A stretch of 52,864 nucleotides of DNA from Pirellulales bacterium (GTDB taxonomy: Bacteria > Planctomycetota > Planctomycetia > Pirellulales > Thermoguttaceae): assembly GCA_016935315.1 (NCBI GenBank), contig JAFGRD010000002.1, forward strand, positions 1 to 52,864, given 5' to 3'. The notes under the pieces were generated by a model. The model saw only the letters and a list, made by a program, of their open reading frames with translations. It did no database searches and was not told the DNA's origin. The translations under genes were made by a program, and so were the position numbers. Below, piece after piece: positions 8,301 to 17,059 of this stretch; position 1 is the first letter of the stretch; the number at the start of each line of letters is the position of its first letter.

Positions 8301-9779
8301 ATGAATCCGCGTCGAATCGTCGCCGGTGGTCTGGTCCTGCTGGCGGCCGGTCTGCTTGGCGGCGCGCCGGTCGCGGCACAGGAAGCCGAGCGGATGACCG
8401 TCTCGCCGGAGGACAACGGCCGGCCGCTGGTCAATCCGCAGATGGGCTGGACGCTGCATTACTACTCGAACATCATCGCCAACTACGGCTCGAAGCTCCA
8501 GCCGTCGGACACCCTGGACGACTTCCCCGGCCTTTCGACCGTCTACCTGCGGCTGCCCTGGTCGTTTCTCGAGCCTAAGCAGGGCCAGTTCGACTGGTCG
8601 GTGGTCGACACGCCCGCCCAACGCTGGATTGCCAAAGGCAAGAAGATCGCCTTTCGCGTCAGTTGCTGCGAGAGCTGGATGCGATACGCCACGCCCCGAT
8701 GGGTGGAAGAGGCCGGCGCCAAGGGCCACAACTTCACCGTCGGCAAGGGCGTCGACGAGCACGGGCCGTTTTGGGAGCCGGTCTACGACGATCCGGTGTT
8801 TTTGGAGAAGCTGGACCGTTTTCTGGCCGAGTTTTCGCGACGCTACGACGGCAATCCGAACGTGGCGTTTATCGACGTGGGCTCCTTCGGCGTCTGGGGA
8901 GAAGGCCACTGCTGGGCCAGCACCAAGCTGGAGGTGGACGACGCGGTGCGCCGAAAGCACATCGATCTCCACCTGAAACACTTTCGGCAGACGTTGCTGG
9001 CCGTCAGCGACGACTACATCGGGCCGGGTAACCGGGTCGGCCGCCATCCGCTGACCGACTACATGCTCGCCCAGGGCGTGACGTTGCGCGACGACAGCAT
9101 TTGTGTCCAACCACCGCCCAACTCCTGGTTCCACGCCGAGCTGGCCCAGGCGTTCTGGCCGAAGTATCCGGTGGTGCTCGAGCACGAGCACTACGGCCCG
9201 TCGGTCAAGCGGGACGCCTGGCGCGGCGGCGCGCTGCTGGCACAATCGGTCGAGGAGTATCATGCGGCCTACATGTCCATCCATTGGTGGCCGCACGAGT
9301 TTCTGGCCGAGAACCGCGAGGTGATCGAGAAGATCAACCGCCGTCTGGGCTACCGCCTACAGCTTCGCAAGCTGTCGCTGCCCGGCAGGATCACGCTGGG
9401 CGAGCCGTTCGACGTGCAGGCCACCTGGGCCAACGCGGGCGTGGCGCCGTGCTATCCGGGCGGGTACATGGCGCTGACCTTCAAGGACCAGCAGGGCGGG
9501 ATCGTCTCGCTGCACGTGGCCGACCGCTTCAACCTGCGCGATCTGCCCGTAGGCCCGCCCGAAAAGGCGCCGGTGCGGGAGTTGCCCGCCGACTTCACCA
9601 TGGGGCGGGTCTACACCGACGGCCCGCGGGCATTTGCCCGGCCGGTCGCCGAGGGGACCTGCGAGGTGTTTGTCTCGGTCGGCACGCTGGACGGCACACC
9701 GCAGATCGCCCTGCCCTTGGACCACGACGACGGGCAGCACCGCTACCGCGTGGGGACCGTGGCGATCGCCCGGCCGTGA
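8301..9779 (+). CDS. Secreted DUF4832-type protein, probable glycoside-hydrolase-like TIM barrel
   Basis: The 492-residue protein has a signal peptide ending near AAGLLGGAPVAAQ. Its body reads like the DUF4832/beta-galactosidase-like families: NPQMGWTLHYY near the N-terminus, LRLPWSFLEPKQGQFDW, VAFIDVGSFGVWGEGH, and a C-terminal beta-sandwich-like part (RITLGEPFDVQATWANAGV). Proteins of this type are thought to act on polysaccharides outside the cytoplasm, but the substrate cannot be read from sequence. GGGGAGGA precedes the ATG at 8301; a GTG directly before it is also in frame. A sulfatase gene lies 1.3 kb away on the other strand, which fits use of sulfated glycans. Confidence 0.8.
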   Translation: MNPRRIVAGGLVLLAAGLLGGAPVAAQEAERMTVSPEDNGRPLVNPQMGWTLHYYSNIIANYGSKLQPSDTLDDFPGLSTVYLRLPWSFLEPKQGQFDWSVVDTPAQRWIAKGKKIAFRVSCCESWMRYATPRWVEEAGAKGHNFTVGKGVDEHGPFWEPVYDDPVFLEKLDRFLAEFSRRYDGNPNVAFIDVGSFGVWGEGHCWASTKLEVDDAVRRKHIDLHLKHFRQTLLAVSDDYIGPGNRVGRHPLTDYMLAQGVTLRDDSICVQPPPNSWFHAELAQAFWPKYPVVLEHEHYGPSVKRDAWRGGALLAQSVEEYHAAYMSIHWWPHEFLAENREVIEKINRRLGYRLQLRKLSLPGRITLGEPFDVQATWANAGVAPCYPGGYMALTFKDQQGGIVSLHVADRFNLRDLPVGPPEKAPVRELPADFTMGRVYTDGPRAFARPVAEGTCEVFVSVGTLDGTPQIALPLDHDDGQHRYRVGTVAIARP

Positions 9780-9818
9780 GCCGGGGTGTTGGCTCTTTCG
9801 ACGCGTGGCTACCCACGT

Positions 9819-10976
9819 TCAGGCATGTCTTGCAGTCGACTGGATGTTCCTGAGTGGCAATGATGGCAATATCTTCGTCAAGTCGCTCCATTCGGTTCGC
9901 ACACACACTGGCAGTAGAATGGGCGTCTTCGTAACCCGCCAGTCCTGAGAACGCAGCGGGATTCTGATGTCAGCCGTTCGCCATGGCTCCCGGCTTGGAC
10001 CAGGAAAGGTCACATGAGCGCCAACGGCGCCCGTAAAGAAAGAGAAATACACTCTCCAAGAACCTGCGTCATGGAGGACTCGGATAAGGTGGGACGCCGC
10101 TGGACACTGAAGAGCAGCGATGTCTGCCGCGTCGGTAAACCCATTTTGGCTAAGAAGGGAATGCGGGACCGGGACCTCCCCTAAGATCACACGAACCACC
10201 CACGTGAAGCTACGACGGTCCACAGTCGTCCTGCTACAGACGTGTCGTAGTAGGTTGACGGCGACTTTCATCAATGCCCTGAGTACATCGGCGGGGACTA
10301 AGCCAAGCTGAAACGAGGGAAGGGACGAACCCCGAAAGATCTGAACAGATCCGAAGCGCCGGCACGACTCCCATTGGCTTAGCTCACGCAGCACTTTCCG
10401 CTGGTCTCGTGCGTTCAGATAGCGGCAAATGAAGTGCATTCCGTCGCTGAAGTCGTGAATCCGTCTCCGTGCAAAAACCCTCGGAGGGCAACGATAGGGA
10501 CTTGGGATTGTGACCGGGATACGTTCCGGAACGAGGCGACTTCGTCCGGCATTCGAAGTGCGGGAAGCCGCGAGAACATGATCGATCAGTGTTGTCCGCA
10601 CTCCGTCGGCGCCGCATTGCTGGAAGTCCTCGGTGGCCGCAACAATAGTAATGGGGCCACAATCGTCGAAAATGATCTGTGGCCAAAGCCGCATCGTACT
10701 GTTGCCAGTATCAGCATGCGCCTCAAGAAGCAGGTGGTTTGCACTGTGATCCACATCCCAGGTAAGGCCGCTACTCTGGCCCATGTGTGACGGGAGTACG
10801 AGTGAAATCGGGGATCGTTGCGTGAGTTCCTCGTCTAGCTGTGACAGAACCCCGTTGTTGCACGTTGGGCAGACGCACTGGATGCAACGCGTGCCACCGA
10901 GCGCCTTGGGAATAATGTGTTCCCTACTCAGTTTACCCGGCTTGCCGCAGTAAACGCAAGTACCATGGCCTCTCAT
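9819..10976 (-). CDS. HNH-type nuclease-like protein, probably acquired
   Basis: The 385-residue protein has a classic HNH zinc-finger nuclease core at its N-terminus: Cys7-x2-Cys10, EHIIP with His20, then Cys36-x2-Cys39 followed by Asn40-Asn41. The remaining 340 residues match no family I know. The ATG at 10976 has AGAGGA at good spacing and puts the first zinc Cys at residue 7. The open frame continues much further upstream, but that part is only the antisense of the sulfatase gene. The gene is visibly lower in GC than its neighbours and uses more A/T-ending codons, which suggests recent transfer. It stands alone between two carbohydrate-related genes. Possible roles include a homing-type or defence nuclease. 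Confidence 0.75.
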   Translation of the reverse strand: MRGHGTCVYCGKPGKLSREHIIPKALGGTRCIQCVCPTCNNGVLSQLDEELTQRSPISLVLPSHMGQSSGLTWDVDHSANHLLLEAHADTGNSTMRLWPQIIFDDCGPITIVAATEDFQQCGADGVRTTLIDHVLAASRTSNAGRSRLVPERIPVTIPSPYRCPPRVFARRRIHDFSDGMHFICRYLNARDQRKVLRELSQWESCRRFGSVQIFRGSSLPSFQLGLVPADVLRALMKVAVNLLRHVCSRTTVDRRSFTWVVRVILGEVPVPHSLLSQNGFTDAADIAALQCPAASHLIRVLHDAGSWRVYFSFFTGAVGAHVTFPGPSREPWRTADIRIPLRSQDWRVTKTPILLPVCVRTEWSDLTKILPSLPLRNIQSTARHA

Positions 10977-11080
10977 ACTGCGTCCTCTCAACAGTACGAC
11001 CGGTGGCTGCTGCAAAGCGAAGCAGCGCTTCGATGTCTTCACCCCTAGGCTTCGCTTCGTCTCGCCCCGCGGACCGCGCC

Positions 11081-12583
11081 TCATGGCCGCCAGGGCTGCG
11101 GGCCGCCGGGTTTGGGCCGGAGGAATTTGGCGCCGACCTGCCGGTACCAGGCGTGCAGCTTGTCGCGCATCATGCGGACGCGGCCCGGCTGGGCCTCGGC
11201 AAGGTCGTCGCGCTCGCCCGGGTCGTTGCGAAGGTTGTACAGGTGCACGCGGCCGTCCTCCAAGCGCTCCAGCAGCTTCCAGTCGCCCATGCGGATCGCC
11301 CCGCCGGGAAAACCGCCCTGGTTGCCGTAGTGCGGATAGTGCCAGTAGAGGGCATCGCGGTCGATGCGGCCGCCGCGGAGCAAGGGGACCAGCGAAGCGC
11401 CGTCGAGGTGCTGCTCGGGCCGCGGCGGCAGCCCGGCCATGTCGAGGATGGTCGGGTAGAAGTCGGTGCTGATCACCGGCACGCGGCAGACGGAGCCCGG
11501 CGGAGTGACGCCGGGCCAGCGGATCAGGTAGGGCTCGCGGATGCCGCCTTCGTAGAGCCAGCCCTTGCCGGCCCGCAGCGGCAGGTTCGAGGTGGGCGAG
11601 CCCTCGCTGGTGCTTAAGCCCCCATTGTCCGACATGAACAACACGGCCGTCCGCCCGGTCAGCCCCAGCGCGTCGAGCTTGTCGAGCACCTTGCCCACGG
11701 CCTGGTCCATCGCTTCGACCATCGCGGCGTAGGTGGCGTGGGCCTGGACGATCCGCACGCGGCGGGGCGTGTCGACCGGCCAGTTCTGCTCCTCGGGGGC
11801 GAAGACTTCGCGATCGGCCAGGCCGAGCCGCTCGGCCTTTTGGCGATACTTCTCGACCAGGTCGGGCCGGGCGACCAGCGGCGTGTGCACCGAGTAGAAC
11901 GCCAGATAGGCCAGAAAGGGCCCGTCGCGGTGCTGCTGGATGAAGTCGGCCGCTTCCGAGGCCAGCCGGTCGGGCAGGTGCTCGCCGGTCGGGCCGTCGG
12001 CAAGCCGCGGATTGCCGTAGGGCACGAAGTACTTGCCCGGCCCGTACGGACCGCCGGCCGACCAGCCGCCCCGGTTGACGTCGAAACCCTGACGCGTGGG
12101 CCAGAACTCCTCGGTCGGGCCGAGGTGCCACTTGCCGGCGAAGAAGGTGGCGTAGCCGTGCTGTTTGAGGGCCTCGGCCAGGGTGACCTCTTCCAGCGGC
12201 ATGTTGTCGTGCAGCGGGGCGGGCAGGAAACGCGCCGCCCGGCGGCCCGAGAAGTAGTTCGTGGCGCCGACCCGGGTAGGGTATTTGCCCGTCATGATGC
12301 TGAAACGCGTCGGCGAACAAACGGGATTGGCCGCGTAGCCGTCGGTGAACCGCATGCCGCTGCGGGCGAGGCGGTCGATGTTGGGCGTTTCGTAGAAGGC
12401 GTCGGGATTGTTGCAGCCGACGTCCATGTAGCCCAGGTCGTCGACCAGGAAGAAAACGACGTTCAGCGGCGGTTTTTCCACTTCGGCGGCAGCGGCAGGC
12501 GAGACGCCCGGAAGACAGCCGAGCAGGCAGGCCGCCAGGCAGCCGGTCCGGAAGATGATCCCGGGCAGGGGCGGAGTTGGCAT
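11081..12583 (-). CDS. Secreted sulfatase (formylglycine-dependent, arylsulfatase-like)
   Basis: The 500-residue protein has a signal peptide (about 1-33) and hydrolyses sulfate esters in the periplasm or outside. The signature CSPTR is present, with Cys89 the residue converted to formylglycine. The metal-binding pair Asp48-Asp49 lies in FFLVDDLGY, and GKWHLG, MSDNGG and the C-terminal KLLERLEDGRVHLYNLRNDPGE complete the type I sulfatase pattern. GGGAG precedes the ATG. Planctomycetes carry many such genes for sulfated algal polysaccharides. No formylglycine-generating enzyme or anaerobic maturase is next to it. Confidence 0.93.
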   Translation of the reverse strand: MPTPPLPGIIFRTGCLAACLLGCLPGVSPAAAAEVEKPPLNVVFFLVDDLGYMDVGCNNPDAFYETPNIDRLARSGMRFTDGYAANPVCSPTRFSIMTGKYPTRVGATNYFSGRRAARFLPAPLHDNMPLEEVTLAEALKQHGYATFFAGKWHLGPTEEFWPTRQGFDVNRGGWSAGGPYGPGKYFVPYGNPRLADGPTGEHLPDRLASEAADFIQQHRDGPFLAYLAFYSVHTPLVARPDLVEKYRQKAERLGLADREVFAPEEQNWPVDTPRRVRIVQAHATYAAMVEAMDQAVGKVLDKLDALGLTGRTAVLFMSDNGGLSTSEGSPTSNLPLRAGKGWLYEGGIREPYLIRWPGVTPPGSVCRVPVISTDFYPTILDMAGLPPRPEQHLDGASLVPLLRGGRIDRDALYWHYPHYGNQGGFPGGAIRMGDWKLLERLEDGRVHLYNLRNDPGERDDLAEAQPGRVRMMRDKLHAWYRQVGAKFLRPKPGGPQPWRP

Positions 12584-12621
12584 GGTGGTGCTCCCGTCTG
12601 GCGGGGTGCAGTGGCAGTGGC

Positions 12622-14013
12622 TCAGCCTTTATACTTCTCCCAATACTGCGGCATCAGCTCCCGGACTTGCGTTTCCAACTCTTCGTCGCTGATGGCGGTC
12701 ATGCGGCCTTCTTTTTCATACTGGTCATTGACCCAGCGGGCGACCTTGTGGCACTTGATCACGCTGATCCGCTGGTCGCCTTTGAGGCCGAAGAACTCGT
12801 TGACCCAGAGGGCCACCCCGTCGGAGCCGCTCTTGTCGGTCAAGGCGACCCGCGGCGGCCGCCCCAGCAGCTTCGTGGTGTCGAAGATGTTGTAGATCCG
12901 CTCGTCCTGGCGCAACCCGCCGGCGTGGATTCCCGCCCGCGTCGTGTTGAAGGCCTTGCCGACCAGCGGGTAGTTGTCGGGGACAGGCAGGCCGATCGAG
13001 CGCATGTAGTCGGCGATTTCGGTGATCACCTGGGTTTGCAGGCCGCAGAGCTCGCCTTTGAGGGCAATGTACTCGATCACCGCGCCTTCGAGGGGCGGGT
13101 TGCCGGTCCGCTCGCCGAAGCCGAACAGCGTGGTGTTCACCGCGTCGCAGCCGTAGAGCCAGGCCGTGGCGCCGTTGGTGTGCACCTTGTGGAAGTCGTT
13201 GTGCCCGTGCCATTCCAGCCGATCGCCCGGCACGCCCACTTCCCGGTTCAGCTTGTAGATCAGCTTGGGGATGCTCCGCGGTAGCTCGACGCCGGGGAAG
13301 CTCACACCGAAACCCATGGTATCGCAGAGGCGGATTTTGGCCTTCAGCTCGTCGGGCACCTGCTCGCTCATCCGCATCAGCCGCTCGACGAAGGGCAGCA
13401 CGAAGCCTTCGATGTCGGCGCGGGTGACGTCTTCCAGGTGGCAGCGGGGGCGGACACCGGCCTCGAAGGCGGCGTCGACCACCTCGCAGTAGCTGTCCAT
13501 GCACTCCTGGCGGCTCTTGAACTTCAGCTTCTGGAAGATGTGGTAATCGGAGCAACTGGTGAGCATGCCGCTCTCTTTCAGCCGGGCCTCCTTAACCAGC
13601 CGGAAGTCGCCCTTGACCGCCCGGATCCAGCCGGTGCACTCGGGGAAGGCATGGCCCAGTTCGCGGCAGCGATCGAGCGTGGCGCGGTCGTTCTTCGTGT
13701 AGAGGAAGAACTCGGTCTGGCGGATCACGCCCCGGGGGCCGCCCAGCTTGGCCAGCAGGTCGTAGATATGGACCATCTGCTCGACGGTGTACGGCGGGCG
13801 GGCCTGCTGGCCGTCGCGAAAGGTGGTGTCGGTGATGACGATGTCGCGGCCGGCGAGCGTCGCCGGATCGAACTCGACCGGTTGACCGTCGATATACTCG
13901 ACCAGCGGCCCGTCGAAGCGGATCAGCGGCGGCAGACCGTAGTCGAAGGTTTCTTCGAGAAAGTTCGGCTCGGTCGCGTCGACCAGCGAATGTGAATCGT
14001 ATTTCTCAGACAT
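12622..14013 (-). CDS. DRE-TIM synthase: Re-citrate synthase / isopropylmalate synthase-like
   Basis: The protein has 463 residues. DTTFRDGQQA (about 61-70) is the DRE-TIM metallolyase signature, with the catalytic Arg and metal-binding Asp. HGHND holds the two metal-binding histidines, and ERTGNPPLEG is also present. Enzymes of this family condense an acyl-CoA with a 2-oxo acid. The phrases RDGQQARPPYTVEQ, TSCSDYHIFQKLK and NTTRAGIHAGGL are, from memory, closer to Re-citrate synthase and its relatives than to LeuA. It lacks the long C-terminal regulatory domain of LeuA, though a short tail is present. GAAGGAG precedes the ATG. An acyl carrier protein gene lies 89 nt upstream in the same direction. 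The exact substrate is unsure. Confidence 0.75.
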   Translation of the reverse strand: MSEKYDSHSLVDATEPNFLEETFDYGLPPLIRFDGPLVEYIDGQPVEFDPATLAGRDIVITDTTFRDGQQARPPYTVEQMVHIYDLLAKLGGPRGVIRQTEFFLYTKNDRATLDRCRELGHAFPECTGWIRAVKGDFRLVKEARLKESGMLTSCSDYHIFQKLKFKSRQECMDSYCEVVDAAFEAGVRPRCHLEDVTRADIEGFVLPFVERLMRMSEQVPDELKAKIRLCDTMGFGVSFPGVELPRSIPKLIYKLNREVGVPGDRLEWHGHNDFHKVHTNGATAWLYGCDAVNTTLFGFGERTGNPPLEGAVIEYIALKGELCGLQTQVITEIADYMRSIGLPVPDNYPLVGKAFNTTRAGIHAGGLRQDERIYNIFDTTKLLGRPPRVALTDKSGSDGVALWVNEFFGLKGDQRISVIKCHKVARWVNDQYEKEGRMTAISDEELETQVRELMPQYWEKYKG

Positions 14014-14102
14014 AAGGGCTCCTTCATTTCGAGACGCTTCTGCTGTCTATCCTTGGCCCCAACCTGCCATCGTTCGGCGGGTTGCTGTCCATCCCTGGTT
14101 CC

Positions 14103-14357
14103 TCAGACCTCCACGCCCTGTTCCTGGCACACTTTGGTGATGAACGCCACGGCGTCGCCGACGTTGGTCACCGCCAGCGCGGCGTCCTCGTCCATCTCGA
14201 TGCCGAACTCCTCCTCGAACATCGCCACCAGCTCGACCGATTGGACGCTCTCGGCGCCGAGGTCGACGGTGAAGGTGTACTCGGGCTTGATTTCACTGGG
14301 GTCGAGCTGCAAGACGCGGGCGGTGACCGCGACGACTCGTTCCTGCACGGTTGCCAT
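14103..14357 (-). CDS. Acyl carrier protein
   Basis: An 84-residue acyl carrier protein. The phosphopantetheine attachment Ser is Ser37 in LGAESVQSVELV, where ESV replaces the more usual DSL. The acidic helix II (MFEEEFGIEMDEDAA) and overall length are typical. The ATG at 14357 has a strong GGAGGAGA sequence upstream, so the longer in-frame extension to 14468 is rejected. It is not beside fatty-acid synthesis genes; it lies just upstream of the DRE-TIM synthase on the same strand. It may therefore be a specialised carrier and not the housekeeping AcpP. Confidence 0.9.
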   Translation of the reverse strand: MATVQERVVAVTARVLQLDPSEIKPEYTFTVDLGAESVQSVELVAMFEEEFGIEMDEDAALAVTNVGDAVAFITKVCQEQGVEV

Positions 14358-14448
14358 AACAGATATCTCCTCCCATGGTGTTGTGTGATTCCGGGAATGA
14401 CCTGGTGCCCTGGAGGCGGGAATCCCCCGAATCGTGCAAGTCGATTTG

Positions 14449-14479
14449 TTGACGTTTGCACAGTCCATGTGCGAGGGCG
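14449..14479 (+). repeat. 31-nt dispersed repeat (family 3), copy 1
   Basis: The stretch starts TTGACGTTTGCAC and ends ATGTGCGAGGGCG. It matches the minus strand of 24268-24298 with only two differences. GCAC and GTGC can form a small stem around a 7-nt loop. It lies in the gap between the GlmU-like gene and the acyl carrier gene. TTGACG resembles a -35 box, but no -10 follows at the right distance in either copy. Confidence 0.65.
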
Positions 14480-14543
14480 ACCAACGGGAGCCCGCTGTTT
14501 CCGGCTTCCCGTCGCTCGGCCTGGATCCTTCGCAGTGCCGACA

Positions 14544-15851
14544 TCAATGAGCGAATTTCCCCGCGGCCAGCAAGCGGCGGCCTCGTTTGACGGCCTCGCT
14601 CCGCACCGGCTTCGTCATGTTGAAAACCTCGTTCCACATGGCCTCTTGGGCCTCGGTCCACTCGCGTCCGCGGCGGCCCATGGCCGTTCTGGCCGTTTCG
14701 TAGAGCTTGCCCTTGCCGAACCCCTTGGTAACCACGCCTTCGAGGAACCAGGCAAAGGAAGGAATATGTTTCGGCAGCGGCTTGCCGGTGGCCGCGATCA
14801 GGGCCATCGCCCCAATGTAGGCGCCCGTGTTGAACAACGTGCCGATCGACGTTTTGGCGTGGTCGCCGATCAGGGCGCCGACCTTCGTCGAGCCGGTGTC
14901 GACCGGCTGTTTGCCGTCGAGCGTGACCGAGACGGTGGAGTAGTCGTTCTTCAAGTCGCTGTTGGTCGTGAGGGCCCCGAGGTTGACCCACTCGCCCACG
15001 TAGGCGTGGCCCAGAAAGCCGTCGTGATACTTGTTCGAGTAGCCGTGGATGATCGACTCTTCCACCTCGCCGCCGATGCGGCACATCGGCCCGATCGAAT
15101 TGCCTTCGCGGCACTTGGCGCCCAGCAGGATCGATTTCTTGCCGACGTAGCAGGGGCCTTCCACGCGGGTGAAGGGATGGATTTCCACGTCCTCGTCGAT
15201 GTAGATGGGGCCCGCGGCCGCGTCGAGCACGACCATCGGGTGGATCAGTGCGCCGGGGGCCACGTAGACGTCTTTCTTGCTGCCGCGGATCGCGACGGGC
15301 TCTTCGACGGTGCCCTCGACGCCACACCTGCCGGCAGCGGCAAAGTCCGCGACCAGTTGCTCCGGATTGGCCAGGATCAGGTCCCAGGTGTAACTCCACA
15401 CCGGCACGCTCCCCTCGGCCGAAGGAAGCAGCCCCTTGGCCGAGTCGAGCAGCGCGTCGATCGATTCCGTGTTGAGTTTCTCCAGGTCGGCCCGGGCAAT
15501 CTGGGCGTAGAGCACTTCGCCGTCGGCGTCGACGGCCACCTGGCTGGGTCCGGCCGGCTCGACGTCGAAACCGGCCGCTTTCACCCGGGCGTCGACCACC
15601 AGCAGGTCGTCGCCCCGCAGGCTCGCCGGGTCGTTGACCGACCGGCTGGTGCTCTCGCGATAGGCGTCGGCCATGTAGGGCGGCACGAAATAGGCCACCT
15701 CGAACGTCTCGAGTCGGTCGAACAACCGATCGAGCAGCTTGTCCAGCAGCGACGTCATGCCGCAGCGCAACTCCCAGACCGGCCGGCTCAGCGCCAAGGG
15801 ATAGAAATGGAAGCGTTTCTCGGTCAGGCGGTCGACCAGGATCAATCGCAT
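14544..15851 (-). CDS. GlmU-like sugar nucleotidyltransferase / acyltransferase
   Basis: The 435-residue protein has an N-terminal domain beginning MRLILVDRLTEKRFHFYPLAL and containing SRPVWELRCG, the pattern of the alternative bacterial GlmU-like family. A C-terminal left-handed beta-helix (about 210-380) includes IHPFTRVEGPCYVG, GYSNKYHDGFLGHAYVGEW and NLGALTTNSDLKNDYSTV. The helix resembles the acetyl-/uridyltransferase part of GlmU. With nagB 44 nt upstream on the same strand, a role in amino-sugar nucleotide supply is likely. The ATG at 15851 follows GAGGAA; an upstream in-frame ATG would overlap nagB. Confidence 0.85.
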   Translation of the reverse strand: MRLILVDRLTEKRFHFYPLALSRPVWELRCGMTSLLDKLLDRLFDRLETFEVAYFVPPYMADAYRESTSRSVNDPASLRGDDLLVVDARVKAAGFDVEPAGPSQVAVDADGEVLYAQIARADLEKLNTESIDALLDSAKGLLPSAEGSVPVWSYTWDLILANPEQLVADFAAAGRCGVEGTVEEPVAIRGSKKDVYVAPGALIHPMVVLDAAAGPIYIDEDVEIHPFTRVEGPCYVGKKSILLGAKCREGNSIGPMCRIGGEVEESIIHGYSNKYHDGFLGHAYVGEWVNLGALTTNSDLKNDYSTVSVTLDGKQPVDTGSTKVGALIGDHAKTSIGTLFNTGAYIGAMALIAATGKPLPKHIPSFAWFLEGVVTKGFGKGKLYETARTAMGRRGREWTEAQEAMWNEVFNMTKPVRSEAVKRGRRLLAAGKFAH

Positions 15852-15895
15852 GGCGGGTTTCCTCAGAGGTTGTTTCCGTTGGGCCGCCGGCCGGG

Positions 15896-16672
15896 TCAGG
15901 GGGCGTGGACCATGTTGTCCTGGATCCACTCGTAGTATTCGAGCATGTCCAGCGAACTGGCCGCCTCGCGGTCGACTATGTACATCACGTCGCGGTGCAA
16001 TTGCAGTGCGCTGGCGGTGATCACGCTGGTCACCGGCCCCTCGATCGCCTTGGCCACCGCGTCGGCCTTGTTCTTGCCGTGGGCCAGCAAGATGATCCTG
16101 TCGGCTTCGAGGATCGTCCCCACGCCCATCGTGATGGCGTAGATCGGAACCTCCTCGGGCGAGGCGAAGAACCGGGCGTTGTCGTCGATGGTCTGCTTGG
16201 CCAGCGTCTTGATGCGGGTCCGCGAGCCGAGCGAGCTGCTCGGTTCGTTGAAGGCGATGTGTCCGTCGCTACCGATGCCCAGGACCTGAAGGTCAATGCC
16301 ACCGCACTCGCAGATCCGCCGCTCGTACCACGCGCAGAACGCCTCGTAGTTGTCGGTCGTGCCGGAGGGGATATAGATGTTCTGCTTGGGGATGTTGATG
16401 TGCTTGAACAGGTTCTCGTCCATGAAATAGTGGTAGCTCTGCGGATGCTTCTGCTTCAGGCCCACGTACTCGTCCAGGTTGAACGTGGTGACCTGGGAAA
16501 AATCAAGCCCGTCCTCTCGGTGCATCCGCACAAGCTCCTTGTAGAGCCCCAAGGGCGTGGAGCCGGTTGCCAGGCCCAGCACGGCGTTGGGCTTGGCGTT
16601 GAGCGTCCGCGCGACGATGCGGGCGGCCACCTGGCTCATTTCCTCAACCGTGTCTTTAACGATGATCTCCAT
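15896..16672 (-). CDS. nagB: Glucosamine-6-phosphate deaminase
   Basis: The 258-residue enzyme converts glucosamine 6-phosphate to fructose 6-phosphate and ammonia in the cytoplasm. The full pattern is present: LGLATGSTPLGLYKEL (phosphate binding), FNLDEYVGL with the catalytic Asp, LGIGSDGHIAFNEP with the catalytic His, and AITMGVGTILEADRI. The length is usual. GTGAGGT lies upstream of the ATG. It is the first gene of a minus-strand set with the GlmU-like protein, so it may balance amino-sugar breakdown against cell-envelope precursor supply. Confidence 0.95.
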   Translation of the reverse strand: MEIIVKDTVEEMSQVAARIVARTLNAKPNAVLGLATGSTPLGLYKELVRMHREDGLDFSQVTTFNLDEYVGLKQKHPQSYHYFMDENLFKHINIPKQNIYIPSGTTDNYEAFCAWYERRICECGGIDLQVLGIGSDGHIAFNEPSSSLGSRTRIKTLAKQTIDDNARFFASPEEVPIYAITMGVGTILEADRIILLAHGKNKADAVAKAIEGPVTSVITASALQLHRDVMYIVDREAASSLDMLEYYEWIQDNMVHAP

Positions 16673-17059
16673 TGACTGACCTCACGATACGTTTCACACA
16701 ATTGAAGGGAGCGGTTTCGGGAGAACCCATCAGTATCTCGACCCGGCCGGCGGCTGTCAACCGTCGGGAGCCTCCGCAGGCGGTCGACGACCGACCCTCG
16801 CCTGGGGATACGGCACCCCAACGTTCACCGGCCCGGTCGTTCGGCTGATCTGGAATCATGCCGCCTGCCGGCAGGAAGAGCACATCGAAGCGGGCGATTT
16901 GTGGCAGAACACACACCGCCTCTTTGCCCCAGCCTCCCTGTCGCCCCGGTCTCCCCTTCTTGCCGATTTTGTGCCAGCCGGCAAATGGGACCTCATCGGC
17001 ATCACTTTCCGCGAGCGGTAGCTCCAGACTGCCCTGACGGCCCGCCCCAAGAGTCAAGC
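16673..17059. other. Intergenic region between SRAP gene and nagB
   Basis: 387 bp without a supported gene. An open frame crosses it but has no plausible start and a skewed composition. The minus strand contains a G-rich, purine-biased stretch at about 16920-16970. No terminator or clear promoter was seen, although the nagB promoter must lie in the part next to its start. Confidence 0.5.

Noticed and set aside
9819-12320. An 833-codon frame that seems to join the HNH protein to a longer N-terminus
   Set aside because: Everything before 10976 is an out-of-frame reading of the sulfatase gene; the HNH gene has its own ribosome site and ATG.
14449-14477. TTGACG as a promoter -35
   Set aside because: At 16-18 nt spacing the sequence is CGAGGG-like in both repeat copies, with no -10 resemblance.
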